A DNA stretch of 64,000 bases from Sporodiniella umbellata (GCA_025677835.1 JAIXMR010000018.1:186001-250000); one strand, 5' to 3'; shown: positions 24,001 to 35,419, numbered from the stretch's first letter. Made by a program: numbers and translations. The notes: a model not told the origin generated them from the letters alone.

Positions 24001-24937
24001 AGGTTTGAGCCTCGGCTTTAGAAATGAATCCTTTAGCGGTTTAACTAATTTTTCAGTCTGGGGGCTTTTTCTAAGTACAATAATCTTTTGAATAACTCAG
24101 GCTATGAGCTCAAATCCAGCAAGTTAATGTCCTGAGCTGCTTTTAAGAAAATCTTAACATTCTGTAGTTTATACACAAACTGGGGGCCTTTTTCAAAAAA
24201 AAAAAAAAAGCTGGTTGGAGAACTACCACTGTGGCGTGAGTGTAAAGGCGTAAGTTTTTAAGTACGATGTTTATTTGTGACAACAGATGCACTTTCTTTA
24301 AAGCATTGTAAATAGACCAACAGATTGACGTCAGCTAGTGAAATTAAGTGTATTCTATTGCGGGAGTTGAAATAAAAAGGAAGGCATCGCTAGAGTTGAA
24401 ACGATGCAAAACTTACCACGCTCAAATATTTGGCCAATCAATCAAAGGAGTGTGTAGGGGGAGAGGGTATAAAAAAAATTGGGGGAGGGGAAAAAGGGAG
24501 AGGGCGAAGGGCGGATGATGATGACATTGTATAATCTAACCTTAAAGGTGATTAAGCGATCCCATTACTGTCAGGATATCCTTTTCATTCGAAAGACCGA
24601 TTAAGGTTGATTGTAACAGTGATTTGCCGTTTTTACTTGTTACAATAGGAACTCTCTGAAGGTTTTTCTAACGAAAATAAGAAATTCGTGCCCAAATAGT
24701 GCTGTATTTTTTTTCCCTGGAACAATTTTTTCAGATAAAGAGAGACACTGTTTCTAATCAGAAAACTGACACTCACTATTGGTCGGCTTTATATTTAAAC
24801 TTAACCAATCCCTCAATATTGAAACCCGCCAAAACCCGTACTACCAAAAAGAGCGTTGTTACTTGTTTCTAATTTAATCAAGAAATAAAACGAAAATATT
24901 TTTCCAAAAAAAAACTTTTTCTTTTCTTTAAGCAAAC
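21096..24937. other. 3.8-kb gene-free stretch next to the LINE
   Basis: The largest gene-free interval of the window. No frame over about 90 codons, no spliced model, no homology I recognise on either strand. Contains a purine block at about 24455-24515 (alternating G- and A-runs, such as GGGGGAGGGGAAAAAGGG), roughly 430 nt upstream of the following kinase gene, which with the downstream CT/A-rich leader may be its promoter. Confidence 0.55.
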
Positions 24938-26491
24938 ATGTCCCATACAGATTATTTTGAAGGGCCAACTCAATTTTTGTCTTCTGGACCCTACTTCACA
25001 GACGACCCAATTCCTAGATCAGTCTCACCTGAATGCTTGCCTACTCACCCACATGAAACCCCCTCTCTGAGAGAAGGAAGTACAGGCTCTAATGATACCG
25101 CCTCCACTGACAACTTCTCAATCGCCACTCCACAGTCAGAAATCAGACCTATTCCTGTAAAGAAGCCTAAAAAACGCTTGAGCCATGTCTTCAACCAAGG
25201 ATTTTTTGGAAACCTGAAAATGACACCAGCTTCCCCACCAGAAACACACAATGACGATCGAAGATTCAGCGCGGCTTCAACCTCTAGCTCTGTTAGCAGC
25301 AGCGCAAGTAAACTCAGCAAATCTTTCTCCCGCATTTTCCTTAGTTCTTCACCTTTTAAAAGACATCAGGACATGACCTGTGGTTCGCTGGGTGTCGTCC
25401 CTCTTTTGTCCGAAAAGTACGGCAACTACGTCAAACCAGAAAAACGCCCCACTAAAGCTATGGGATCTACCTCCAAAAAAAACATTGCAAGTGGTGCCAC
25501 TGCTGTAATCCGTTTGGTACAACCAAGAACACCAGGCCGTATTTTGGCAGTCAAAGAATTCAAAAAGCGTGATAAAACAGAAGATGAGAAGGAATATGAA
25601 AAACGAATGCTGAATGAGTACTTCATTAGTAAATCTGCATCCAATCATCCTCATATTGTTGAAACGCTTGATCTTGTTAAGGACGAGAAGGCTCGTTGGT
25701 GTGTTGTAATGGAATATGTAAGTTCCCTTTGTTTGCTTTTTTTTTTTTTTTTTTTTGAAAGATAGCTAATTTTTATTCTATAGTGCCCGGGTGGCGATAT
25801 GTTTAATTTATTACACGAAAAATCCAATATGACAGACGACGAAAATGCCTGCCTCTTCAAGCAAATTTTGCTTGGCCTTCAACATTTACACCATCTCAAT
25901 ATTGCCCATCGTGATATCAAACCAGAAAATCTCGTGTTAAATACCGCTGGGCTGTTGAAAATTGCCGATTTTGGTGTTGCTGAGGTTCAAGAAAACAATC
26001 GCTGTAAAAAATGGTGTGGTTCAGAGCCATTTTGGTCACCAGAAATGTGGGAAATTACAAGTAACGAGGACTTTTATGATGGTCGAGCCCTAGACGTCTG
26101 GAGTGCTGCTGTGACTTATTTCTGTATTCGATTCAGATTACTGCCTTTCTCTTCGGCTTTCTACACGGGTCTTCACGCCGTAGCTCCTGAGGGCGCCGTC
26201 TCTGGCTCCCCAGCCCTTGTAGCCGCTCAAGCAGAAGATGGCGGTGACATTGACTACAAATACTACATAGAACAACTCCAAACAATCCCGCCTGCTGACT
26301 GTGAGCTTTTCAGCAAATTTAACCCATTAGAACGTGAATGTTTAGCACATATGATGGACCCCAACCCAAACACTCGCTGGACCATTGAAGATGCCCTCAA
26401 TTCCAACTGGATGACACAAACAGAAATCTGCAAGGATGGTAAACTCTCAAACGGATTTTATCATACACACTATTGCGCTTCTAGACATTAG
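24938..26491 (+). CDS. Ser/Thr protein kinase, HAL4(SAT4)/HAL5/NPR1-like
   Basis: Exons 24938-25717 and 25784-26491 (495 aa). The N-terminal 165 residues are Ser/Pro-rich and likely disordered and regulatory. The kinase domain has a glycine loop ([11 protein letters not shown]), catalytic Lys in AVKEF, the hinge [15 protein letters not shown] across the splice, [16 protein letters not shown] and a WSPEMWE variant of the APE motif. The fungal Hal/Npr group regulates plasma-membrane transporters (K+ uptake, amino-acid permeases); assignment to it rests on the SEKYG lead-in before the kinase domain, the long Ser-rich N-terminus and the large C-lobe insert around [12 protein letters not shown]. 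Some uncertainty remains within the CAMK-like fungal kinases. All catalytic residues are present. Confidence 0.82.
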
Positions 26492-28941
26492 ATTTTATTT
26501 TATTTTTTATCTGTATTATATATTTCCTCACCTATGTAAAATGCCCTTTGACTCCTTTTTTATATTCTTTAACTTCCTTTACTCACTCCCTTACCGCCCT
26601 CACATTCTCTATCTTTTCTTTTCTTTTAATATCTCTATTATTGTATGTAACTAGATATGCACTTTATCTTCAAATCAAATAAAAAAGTGTTGCACAAGAG
26701 ACAGTTTCTACTATAACACATGACAAAGTCAAACTCAAAACCTTACACACCACAACCCTTTTAGATGTTTCCCTTTTCTATTTTCTCTATACTTTTGATG
26801 AATAATTGATAGAAAAACAAATAAAAAAGTACCGTGTGTATATACTAAACCTTATTCTATTTTTTTTCTTATTTTTCTTTATCAACAACGGTACAACCGC
26901 CATTTTAAGAAATTGCTTGTAGCATTTTTTCGGGTTACCAGTACACAACTCAGGATCAGTGATGATATATATGTTCTGTTTAAACATTCCATAAATTTTA
27001 GCAATATCCGTTAATAGCTTAACAATTGCACACAGAAGGGGTTAATATGAAACAGCCTTTTGCTTTTATCCATTTGGGTTATCTTTTTGTGCATCACGGT
27101 TCAGCTGTCAGTAACACTGATTACTGATAGAGTCGGGCATGTTAGAGAACTTTTTATATTAGCCATTGAGTGCTTTCGAATGTCTTGAATAGTGTATGGA
27201 TAGGGGAATACTGAAAAACGCAAGAGGAATTGCCAATGGCCCCTTAAAAAAAGTATACCGTTGCTCGTTGTTTCACGGCTGCAAACCTTGCAAAATATTA
27301 TCTGGCAAAATTTTGACAATGGGCGTATAGAAAGCAAAGTAATGCCTTTTTGTACAAACGAATGACACCATGGCATTTTCCAAGTAACCTTTTTTTTTCC
27401 AGATTAGCCTCTTTTTGATACAAAAAGCGGTATTGCTTCCATTAGTCTTGGCCTAGAATTTAGCTCAGCGTGAGCGCAACTTTTCATATTCTTTCTTTGG
27501 TATTCTGAACCTATCTTGAAAAAATATGTAACCAACGGTAATGCTAATGGTGAAAGCCGAAGGGTGCCTTTTTAAATGGAAACAAGAGGTAAAAAAAGAA
27601 AGAAGGGTCTAGGATGTGTAGAGCACGTTCATCTTCATTTAATATTGTATGGTTTGTTGAATTGTAAAAGTGGATATAGTGTCGACTCTGTTTTACAAAG
27701 TATTGCAATGAATTTCTTGAATTTCTACTAGCACTCTATTGGAAATAATAAACTAAACTTTATTTGCATTTGTACGGCTTCTATTTATAAAAAAAGGGTA
27801 GAAGATATAGCTGAAACCGAGAATGGGTATTTCAGTTACTACATTGTGAGAAAAAAACAAAACAAAACAAAAAAATAGACTGCTTCTTTCGAGAAGTTGG
27901 TTTGCCTGCCCACATTATTCTTTTGTGTAATAGAGAACAATATACAGTTTCTTGCCTTCTTCATTTCATCTGGAACTCTCACTCCGCTATTGTCCCTTTG
28001 ACCCCAAAAAAAATTTTTTTTTTTCTTTTAGACTTGGTTTTTCTATTCATATTTCTTGGTTTAGTGTTATACTGTTCACATAAAGGGTTTTGTTAGTGAT
28101 GTTTTCTTAAAGCAGAGCAAAAAAAAGGCCTTTACCACTTCTGGAAATAACATAAAACAAAGTTCTTGTTTCTTCTCTGAGTGTTGTTAGCAGCTTGACT
28201 TTTGTATGTAATATAGTTGTTCCTCCCATTCTAAAGTAGAACATCCTTCGTATCACGTCCCCACATTGCTTTATTTCGTTCCGACTAAATGACATAGTTA
28301 TTACTTTAATTGCGTTTTTGTTCTTTGAAAATTACCTGTGAGTTTATTGAGGGCTTGCCTCTTCTTAAAATCTAGTATATTAAGAATGTTTTACATTGCG
28401 CAATTCATTTGAATCTGAGATAATCCAACAAACAAACTTTAGATCATCCACCAAATCTAACGAAGATTCGTGTAACATAGGGCAAAATAAGGGTCTAACA
28501 TGCCCAGTTTGAACGATTCCAACATTTTAAACGCAATCTTTTTCTCTAACCCGTCTGTACCTGTTCTTTTTTTGGTCTGTTAAAAAAGAAATGGGGCTGA
28601 GACTTTTATTAAAAGCATATGCACACATTTATGAACTACAATTTCCTTTTCTTCCTGTACCCCGCAGGGTTATGTGGGAAATACCTATCCTAAATAGATG
28701 TGCTGGAAATACTTTTGCTTTCGAACCGTTTTAAGCTGTTGCACATAAATCGGTTACCCTACACTCCCATTCAACCAGATGATTAAACATCACCTTTTTA
28801 GCTAAAAAATCAGTTATTGACAAAGACTCTCATACAGTGCTCCCTCAAAAGAGTCGATTATTATAGCTATTATTCAGCACAAATTGCTTTTGAGTTCCAC
28901 ATCAAATTTTTATATCTTTTTGGTTTCTAATTTTTATAAAT
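26492..28941. other. 2.4-kb intergenic region, no gene seen
   Basis: 3' flank of the kinase and 5' flank of NAD kinase. AATAAA at about 26677-26682 (tcaaataaaaaag) fits the kinase poly(A) signal. Short frames only; an A8/T11 junction lies near 28005-28024. Confidence 0.55.
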
Positions 28942-30349
28942 ATGAAGAGTGGATGGCTTCCTGAAAAAGATACTATTATTATTGTAACTAAAGCGAGGGA
29001 TAACAAGCTTGTTGATTTGACCTTTGAATTATCGAAATGGTTAATTTTCACTCCTCGCTTTGGAAAAACACATCCATTTAAAGTGTAAGAAGCTTCCTTA
29101 GTTTCTCGTTTTTCGAAAGAAACATTAAAGAGACTTAGATTTGTAGACGACCATCTTCGACATTCAAAACAATTTCAGCTTTTGGACGACCCCATTTGGC
29201 AATCTCAGCTGAAATATTGGTGCCCTAAGTTGTGTTATGAGCAACCAGATCTTTTTCACCTCATTATTACTGTAACATTAGATCTTCTTACTGCTAATGC
29301 GTTCACCGAAGTCTTTAACATGTTATTTTTAACAGCTAGGTGGAGACGGAACTATTCTTTTTACTTCTACTCTGTTTCAAACTTATGTACCTCCTATTAT
29401 GCCCTTTCATCTGGGTTCTCTTGGGTTTCTAGCTCCTTTTTCTTTTGGAAGCTACCGGAATGACCTTAACAACTTATTTGAAGGGACAATAAGCAGCTGT
29501 GTACGACGTATGAGATTGGATTGTACAGTTTATCGGCACCAATTTTCATCAGAGGTTGATAGTACAGAAACAAACTGGATACAAACAGTATGTGGGGGAA
29601 AGTCCAGAGTGGTGGCAGACAAAAGGTGTCATGTATTGAACGAGATTGTGGTAGACCGCGGACCTAGTGCGAATATGTCCCTATTGGAGCTATTTGCAGA
29701 TGAAAGGCACTTAACTACTGTACAGGCAGACGGATTGTGTATAGCTACTCCTACAGGCTCTACTGCTTATTCAGTAAATACCTATATAAATCCTTCAGCA
29801 GCGAAGCAATAACGTTATATTCCATAGCTATCAGCTAATGGTTCGCTTACTCATCCAGACATGCAATGTACATTAGTAACTCCAGTATGCCCTCATACGC
29901 TAAGTTTTCGTCCTATGCTTCTGCCAAGCTCTGTTACTATTCGCATTACTGTGCCTTACGGTTCCAAATATACTGCTCACTGTAGGTTTGATGGTAGAAA
30001 CACAGTTAAACTAAAACGTAAGCAAATTTACTCCCCTTTTAATCATCCTATCGCACTTTTGTGGGATGTTTTTTTTTTTGAGAAAAAAAAGCCTAAATAC
30101 GTATACTTAGAAGGAGAGCACGTAAAGATAAAGTTGTCCCCATATCCTGTTTACACCTATTCGGCATCTGGTATTAGTAATGACTGGTTTAGTTCAGTGC
30201 AAGCCTGTCTGCATTGGAACGTTCGAGAAAGGCAAAAACAACCCGCAGACACAAACTCTCAATCATTCGAACAAAGCGATATTTTGATTCCTTGGACAGA
30301 GCAAGAGCTAGGATACACTTTGAATTCGTATTTTAAAGCAAAAATATAG
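28942..30349 (+). CDS. NAD(+)/NADH kinase
   Basis: Phosphorylates NAD (ATP-dependent) to NADP, the cell's only route to NADP(H). Exons 28942-29084, 29139-29271, 29336-29773, 29828-30017, 30111-30349 (380 aa). Family motifs: the GGDGT loop (LGGDGTILF) created at the exon 2/3 splice, FHLGSLGFLAPF, NEIVVDRGPSANM, ADGLCIATPTGSTAYS with the catalytic-site Thr/Ser, and CPHTLSFRPMLLP. The C-terminus has DWFSSVQACLHWN, shared with eukaryotic NAD kinases. No obvious mitochondrial presequence, so a cytosolic UTR1/NADK-type role is likely; the N-terminus (MKSGWLPEKD) is shorter than in yeast Utr1. Confidence 0.95.
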
Positions 30350-30449
30350 CTTTGACAGCTTCCATCATTGAAATCCCGTCAATTTTTAGTTTTTGCTGTT
30401 TTTCTCTCCGGTTTTTTCTCACAATCTTTTTTTCCAAGATCGCTTTGCT

Positions 30450-30989
30450 ATGTTAAGCTCAACCTTTAAACCAACAGTTGCTAGGGCATTGCTAACAAAG
30501 AGAATTTTAAATGCAGCAAATATTAGCCCAAGGTTGCCAAAGCCTATCTTGTTCGCTTTCAAAGCACCTACACTAAATCTTGCAATACACAAATGTCATT
30601 TTCATGCGCAGCCATCGCTGCACGAACAACCTCAACTTGAAAAGCAAGATAGTATAGCCGAAAAAGAAACAAAGCGACAAATGCTCATTGGGTTCACCTG
30701 CAAAGTTTGTGAAGAGCGTTCTCACCATGTGATGTCAAGGCTGGCCTATACGAAAGGTGTGGTTTTGATACAGTGTCCTGGTTGCAAAAATCGACATTTG
30801 ATAGCGGACAACTTGGGCTGGTTTAAAGACAGTAAAACTACAGTTGAAGACTTAGTCAAAGAAAAAGGAGAGGCCATACGAAAAGTTGTAGTTGATGAAC
30901 AAGGCGCTGAAAAAATGAGCAACTTGCTAGAATGGTTGCCAGAGATCGTAGAAGAAGAAAAAGTCAAAAAAACAAAGCTGAAGCAATAA
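30450..30989 (+). CDS. ZIM17: Mitochondrial DNL-type zinc-finger HSP70-escort protein
   Basis: Single-exon 179-aa protein. Zim17/Hep1/Tim15 keeps matrix Hsp70 (Ssc1) soluble and supports protein import and Fe-S assembly. The N-terminal 60 residues are basic and Ser/Thr-rich with no acids at first ([18 protein letters not shown]), a classic matrix presequence. The DNL finger has two CxxC pairs, CKVC and CPGC, separated by [19 protein letters not shown] and followed by [12 protein letters not shown]. The tail is charged. Start chosen at 30450 because the presequence begins there; the frame is open about 57 nt further up. It lies about 100 nt downstream of NAD kinase on the same strand. Confidence 0.95.
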   Translation: MLSSTFKPTVARALLTKRILNAANISPRLPKPILFAFKAPTLNLAIHKCHFHAQPSLHEQPQLEKQDSIAEKETKRQMLIGFTCKVCEERSHHVMSRLAYTKGVVLIQCPGCKNRHLIADNLGWFKDSKTTVEDLVKEKGEAIRKVVVDEQGAEKMSNLLEWLPEIVEEEKVKKTKLKQ

Positions 30990-31340
30990 AGCATTTTCGA
31001 AAAATAGAACCAATTCAACTTGTTCGCTACCAAATACTGAAAAATACAAGAGTGTACTAATCCAATTGCCGACTTTAAAAAAAGAGGCATAACAAATCTA
31101 TAGTATACAGTTATAGCACGCTTTGTTTATTTTCAATGTTGTTAAATGATTTAGAATGGGCCTTTTAAATCTAAAAAGAAATGCAAAAAAGCGAATTGAG
31201 TAGTACTATGCACATAAAGCTCGCTATCCTTTGCATGTATACGCACCACCAGGTAATAAAGACTGTGTTGATTCCATTTTTGTAGTGACGTTTGTGTGCC
31301 AATTTCGTAATATTTTTTCTTTTCTTTTCTTTTTTTTAAA
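30990..31340. other. Intergenic, no gene seen
   Basis: Between ZIM17 and the NR2C2AP-like gene. A CT-rich run (about 31315-31338) directly precedes the next ATG. Confidence 0.6.
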
Positions 31341-31883
31341 ATGACCAGTTTGATTAATTCTGACACCCGTATAAAGTATATAATGGATTTTTTTAAAGCA
31401 AACATTTACACCTTTCAAATTACTGATTGTTATTAGAGTAAGCTCGGTTTTGAATCGAGATGCAGTAAACTTTGGAAAGCAATTTCTAGTAGATGGGAAT
31501 GAAGAAACCTGTTGGAATTCGGAACAAGTGGGTATACTTATATATACATACATACATATATAAATATATATAACAAAGACCTTCAGGGTCTTCCTCAAAA
31601 TATATTGATTGATTTCCCTTCAGCTGTTTCTGTTTCCAGTATAAGCATTACTTTTCAAGGTGGTTTTGCAGGCAAGAAATGTGTGTTTCTTGGAAGCGTT
31701 CAAAATACACCCAATGATTACAAAGTAGAAATCGGCACAGTTTATCCTGAGGATACTAGTTCTAAACAGGTTTTCTCCTTTACCCCAACTGAAGAATTAA
31801 AGAGACTCAAAATTGTTTTTGAAGAAAGCACAGACTTTTATGGCAGAATTACAGTGTATACTTTAGACGTACTTGGACAATAA
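31341..31883 (+). CDS. NR2C2AP: NR2C2AP/TRA16-like protein (galactose-binding-like/F5-8C fold)
   Basis: Exons 31341-31375, 31437-31527, 31587-31883 (140 aa, same length class as human NR2C2AP at about 139). The spliced N-terminus reads MTSLINSDTRIKVSSVLNRD and continues NEETCWNSEQG, then ITFQGGFAGKKC, VYPEDTSSKQ, RLKIVFEESTDFYGRITVY and VLG, matching the animal protein along its length. The fold is a discoidin-like beta sandwich, usually a binding module. In animals it associates with an orphan nuclear receptor, which fungi lack, so its role here is unknown. The second intron has a non-standard GTGGGT donor and is rich in TATA repeats. Ends 21 nt from the convergent membrane-protein gene. Confidence 0.9.
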
Positions 31884-31904
31884 AAGGATAGACAATAAAA
31901 TTAA

Positions 31905-32921
31905 TTAAGCAATACCAGCTGCTTTTCTGTTCAACAGGCCGTACTTGCCTATCCAAATGATGATAATAACAAAACCAACTATACAGGACCCAAGATAATA
32001 CTGAATTACCATACGTTTTCCCATAGTAAATAGGCCACCCTTGGGCAAGTTTCGCTTATTAAATAGCATCATGCTTAAAGTCACTAGGCCAATTACAATG
32101 CTATAAATCAAACCTACAACCAAGCCATGAGGAAATTCAATAGCGACACCCGCAATCAAAAGGCCATACACCAAAGTTCCAAGACACCAAACTATTTTTG
32201 TGGTTTTGGATAGAGGTTCGTGTACCTGATTTCGGAAAACAAATAGCTGAACCCAAGTCATTGCCATTGCGCCAAATGCATACATATAATGAGCAATGTA
32301 GTGCTCCCAAAGGTCTCTCATGTTGGAATACATTTCCTCCAAAACAGGATATTGTGCAACCAGTTCTGGGTGCGCTATATTAAAATCTTGGATGGGGTGC
32401 TTTGCTATGAGTTAGTAGGCTTTTGCTTTGTTACACTTCTTACCTTGAACATAGCAGCGGCTAAGTGAATCCCATGACCCTGAACATAGATACCAGCGGC
32501 CATACTCCATAACAACCAAGCAACACTTCTTTCGCTCAATACGCCCCCTAATTAAAGAATTCATGTTTGTATATCCTTTTTTTTTATGGGTTTTACAATA
32601 ATGAGGCCTTCCACCGGTATTCATGACTTCAGCTCTTGTCAAAATGAATAAGTTGAAGGGTAGGGTAATAACTGGGTCAAACAGACGCCAAAGAGTGTCT
32701 CCAGGAAACCAAGGTGTAATGTATCCTAGCTTGACTACAACCGGGATAGTTGTCCATATCAAAATAAAAAATGCGGCACCAAGCATCAACCAGGACAACC
32801 GCTTATCTTCGGTATAAAGGTCTCGTACAGAGGCTTTATTGTCGAGTTCAAGCTCATCTTCCGATTCAGTATGTATATAACGAGTACTGTTGTACATGGC
32901 GTGAGCCTCATAATCAACCAT
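31905..32921 (-). CDS. Multi-pass membrane protein with conserved-looking His motifs, family not recognised
   Basis: Exons (minus) 32921-32615, 32547-32444, 32399-31905 (301 aa). The N-terminus (about 45 aa) is acidic and soluble. It is followed by about seven hydrophobic spans: SWLMLGAAFFILIWTTIP, TLPFNLFILT, AWLLWSMAAGIYVQGHGIHL, YMYAFGAMAMTWVQLF, WCLGTLVYGLLIAGVAI, LVVGLIYSIVIGLVTL and YYLGSCIVGFVIIIIWIG. His residues sit at membrane edges: GHGIH, EHYIAH (an HxxxH) and EFPHG. Such placement recalls membrane metallohydrolases (ceramidase/PAQR type), but I cannot match the family, and other His-bearing membrane proteins would look the same. The first donor (GTGGAA) is weak; the splice yields MNTGGVLSERSVAW. 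Confidence 0.72.
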
Positions 32922-33158
32922 AGAACACTATTCCTTTTTTTTTAATAAAAAACAAAAGAAGTCAAAAAAGAAAACAAAATAGAAATTTTGATCCTTTAAA
33001 ATGGCTCATCCACAATTGGCTTTATTCGAAATTGAGTTTCATAGGCAAATCGGTATCAGCCACTGCATGCTATTTTAGGAACTTTTTTTTTTCTTTTTGC
33101 CCCGATATGAAAGGTGACGGACAATGCCAAATGTGCATGATCAAGACTTGTAGACTGG

Positions 33159-34533
33159 TTAGTTTATTGTGTTTGTGAAAAAAATCTGTGGTTTTTTAAA
33201 CCCGTTAAATTGAGAAGCGGTGCGGATAGTGTATGCACCCATATTTTCGTAATAAATCCAGTCACCAGGTCCAAGTAAAGGTAACTTGACAGATTTGTTT
33301 AGACAGTCCAAAGGATCAGAAGTAGGTCCCCATATACTGCTATCAAAAGAATTACCAACCAACTGCTGCTCACCAAAAAACTTTTCGTCTTTCATTAGAA
33401 CTTTAGGTTGAGCGAGAGGTTGATCGAACATAATGCAGTTGAAAGAGTCATAGATACCGTCACTAATGTGATATGCAAATTGCTGCTTTTCTGAAGAAAA
33501 CATTTGGTTTGTTGCTCTTCTACCAATAATACTGGAGTACAATGTAAAAGCTGAGGAAACATAGTATGCTCCTGTTTCTGCAATTATGCGAATATCGGGA
33601 GAAAACATGCATTCTAGCATAGGATTCAATAACGTAACCAGTTTTTCGTTGCTATCGATGCCTCGAATATAAAGAAGACTCCATTTGAATCCCATCTGTT
33701 TGGCCTGATCAAATACTCTTCTAGTACACTCAAGAGAGTTATAGATACCGTCTTTATCCACGTAAAAGCTATAAAAAAATGTATGTGAGGAACGGCTTTT
33801 TTTTTCATGAAAATCCGTTTATGTTTACCTCATTCCTATCACATTCAAATTGAGCTCTTTTGCAGTTTGTAACAAGCCTTCAACATGTTGAAGAGGGGCG
33901 CCTGTTCCAGAGTCTAACTGAAGAGAAAGGCTAGGGTCATTAAGGGTGATACGCAAAACCAGATCAGCATCTGGGCACATTTTTTTGATGGTATGTAGCT
34001 CTTTAGTGCTATCAAAAGTCATACGTTTAACATTGAGTTGAGCAGCAAAACGAACTAGCGAGGCTTGTTTGCAAGGATTTGTAAACAGTATACAATGTGG
34101 GTCTACGTCAACGTTCAATAGCTGCTGAATTTCAGGCTTTGAAGTGCACTCAAAGCCCAATCCTAAAGAGCTTAGCGATCTAAGTACCACAGGATCAGGG
34201 TTGCATTTTACAGCTATTTTTTTTTTTAGAGTAAAAAAGTTAAACATATATATATATATATATATACTGTGTCTAAGCTACGAAATTACCAAAAAACGGA
34301 TCTATTCTCATAGATATAGATTTCCAGCGAATGTGTTGACGAAATACTTCACCTAAATCGCCTACAAAAAAGGCTTGTTTTAAATCTATTTTTCGATCGG
34401 ATAGAACTTTTTCTTGAGCTAGCTGTTTTACAGAGCAATTTTGAGAAGGCTGATAAGAAGATGGCATTGTGTTAACAGATTCCATCACATTGATAGAAGG
34501 GTTTATGGTAGCAGTTTCAATATGAGATGACAT
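33159..34533 (-). CDS. Ornithine decarboxylase-like pseudoenzyme (antizyme-inhibitor-like)
   Basis: Group IV PLP decarboxylase fold: exons (minus) 34533-34290, 34213-33829, 33768-33159, 412 aa. Clear ODC text throughout: DPFFAVKCNPDP (the PLP Lys is K84), GLGFECTSKPEI, TNPCKQASLVRFAAQLNVKRMTFDS, VLRI, ISDGIYDSFNCIMFD, SSIWGPT, YENMGAYT. Key residues are changed: the catalytic Cys of WGPTCD is Ser (S360); the PLP-stacking His of SFHVGS is Tyr (SFYVDK); the glycine-rich phosphate loop DIGGG is YIRGI; AEPGR is AETGA, losing the phosphate-binding Arg. Activity as ODC is therefore very unlikely. The part equivalent to the mammalian antizyme-binding element is well kept, so an antizyme decoy or an allosteric partner of the true ODC is inferred. 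Confidence 0.88.
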
Positions 34534-35419
34534 AGTTTTTTTTGGTGTAAAAAAAAAGGGCTGGTAAGCTGAATCTTTCCAAGAAAAAAAGGGTGTGTTC
34601 TGTCCACGCACAAGATTGGCAGAATGGTTGGTATTTAATTATAGTCGTTTGCTCTTGAATGTAAAAATTCAGGAAAGCCAAGGAGGGAAGCCTCGTCGGT
34701 CAAATAGGCTATCTACTAGTCTTGTTTCTGTGGCCGTGATGGGCGGGAACGGACTGAGGTTATTACAGTCCGGGGAGTGGCGAGAAGGGAAAGAGATAAA
34801 CAAAGTTTGCTAGGAATACTTTATAAGGAGTATAACAGCAAGGTACTTAAACGATAACTTTTTCTTTAAAAAACAAAAAGTCTACAGGGCTTGTTTTTCA
34901 GTGTGCAAACAAAAGTAAGGAGCGGTTTTGAATTTTTTAACAGTTTTGGCATCTCCTAAATTATGTTTCGCCAATGTGACTTGCTTTAAATAAAAAATGT
35001 TCACGTGATCAAGCCAAACGGTCGCTTTAAACCAATAATAACGTGAGAGGCATGGCATACTTGCAGTTGGACATTTTGGTTGAGAGAAAAAGATTTACCT
35101 CAACAAGATAGCAATTTGCTCTTGACCAAACGAAAGAAATAAAAACCAACTTAATTTTTCAGCATTTTCGCTAGCACTAGAAGTCCATTCAGGAATATCT
35201 GAAGAGTTGTTTTATGAACCAGCTAGTATAGGATCCTGTATATGCTATAAAGATAGTTTACAGAGAAAGGCGTCAGCTTTTTTTTCACTGAGACTAACAA
35301 CAAAAGCTAAATCGAAGTGCACTGGAATGGTAACACTAGTCCAAAATATACGTCACTTTTACCAGCCAAAGAAACGCAGTTACAATACTTTGATAGTACT
35401 TTTTTTATTTGTTGAAAGA
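34534..35419. other. Divergent intergenic region, no gene seen
   Basis: Upstream of the ODC-like gene (-) and TMEM18 (+). The plus-strand frame at 35207-35419 runs into the TMEM18 start and is probably 5' leader. A TCACGTGA palindrome lies at about 35002-35009. Confidence 0.55.

Noticed and set aside
35207..35419. Plus-strand frame upstream of TMEM18 (FYEPASIGSCICYKD...)
   Set aside because: Reads like protein in places but has no recognised family; it is in frame with the TMEM18 ATG, so it is more simply the 5' leader. An N-terminal extension cannot be fully excluded.
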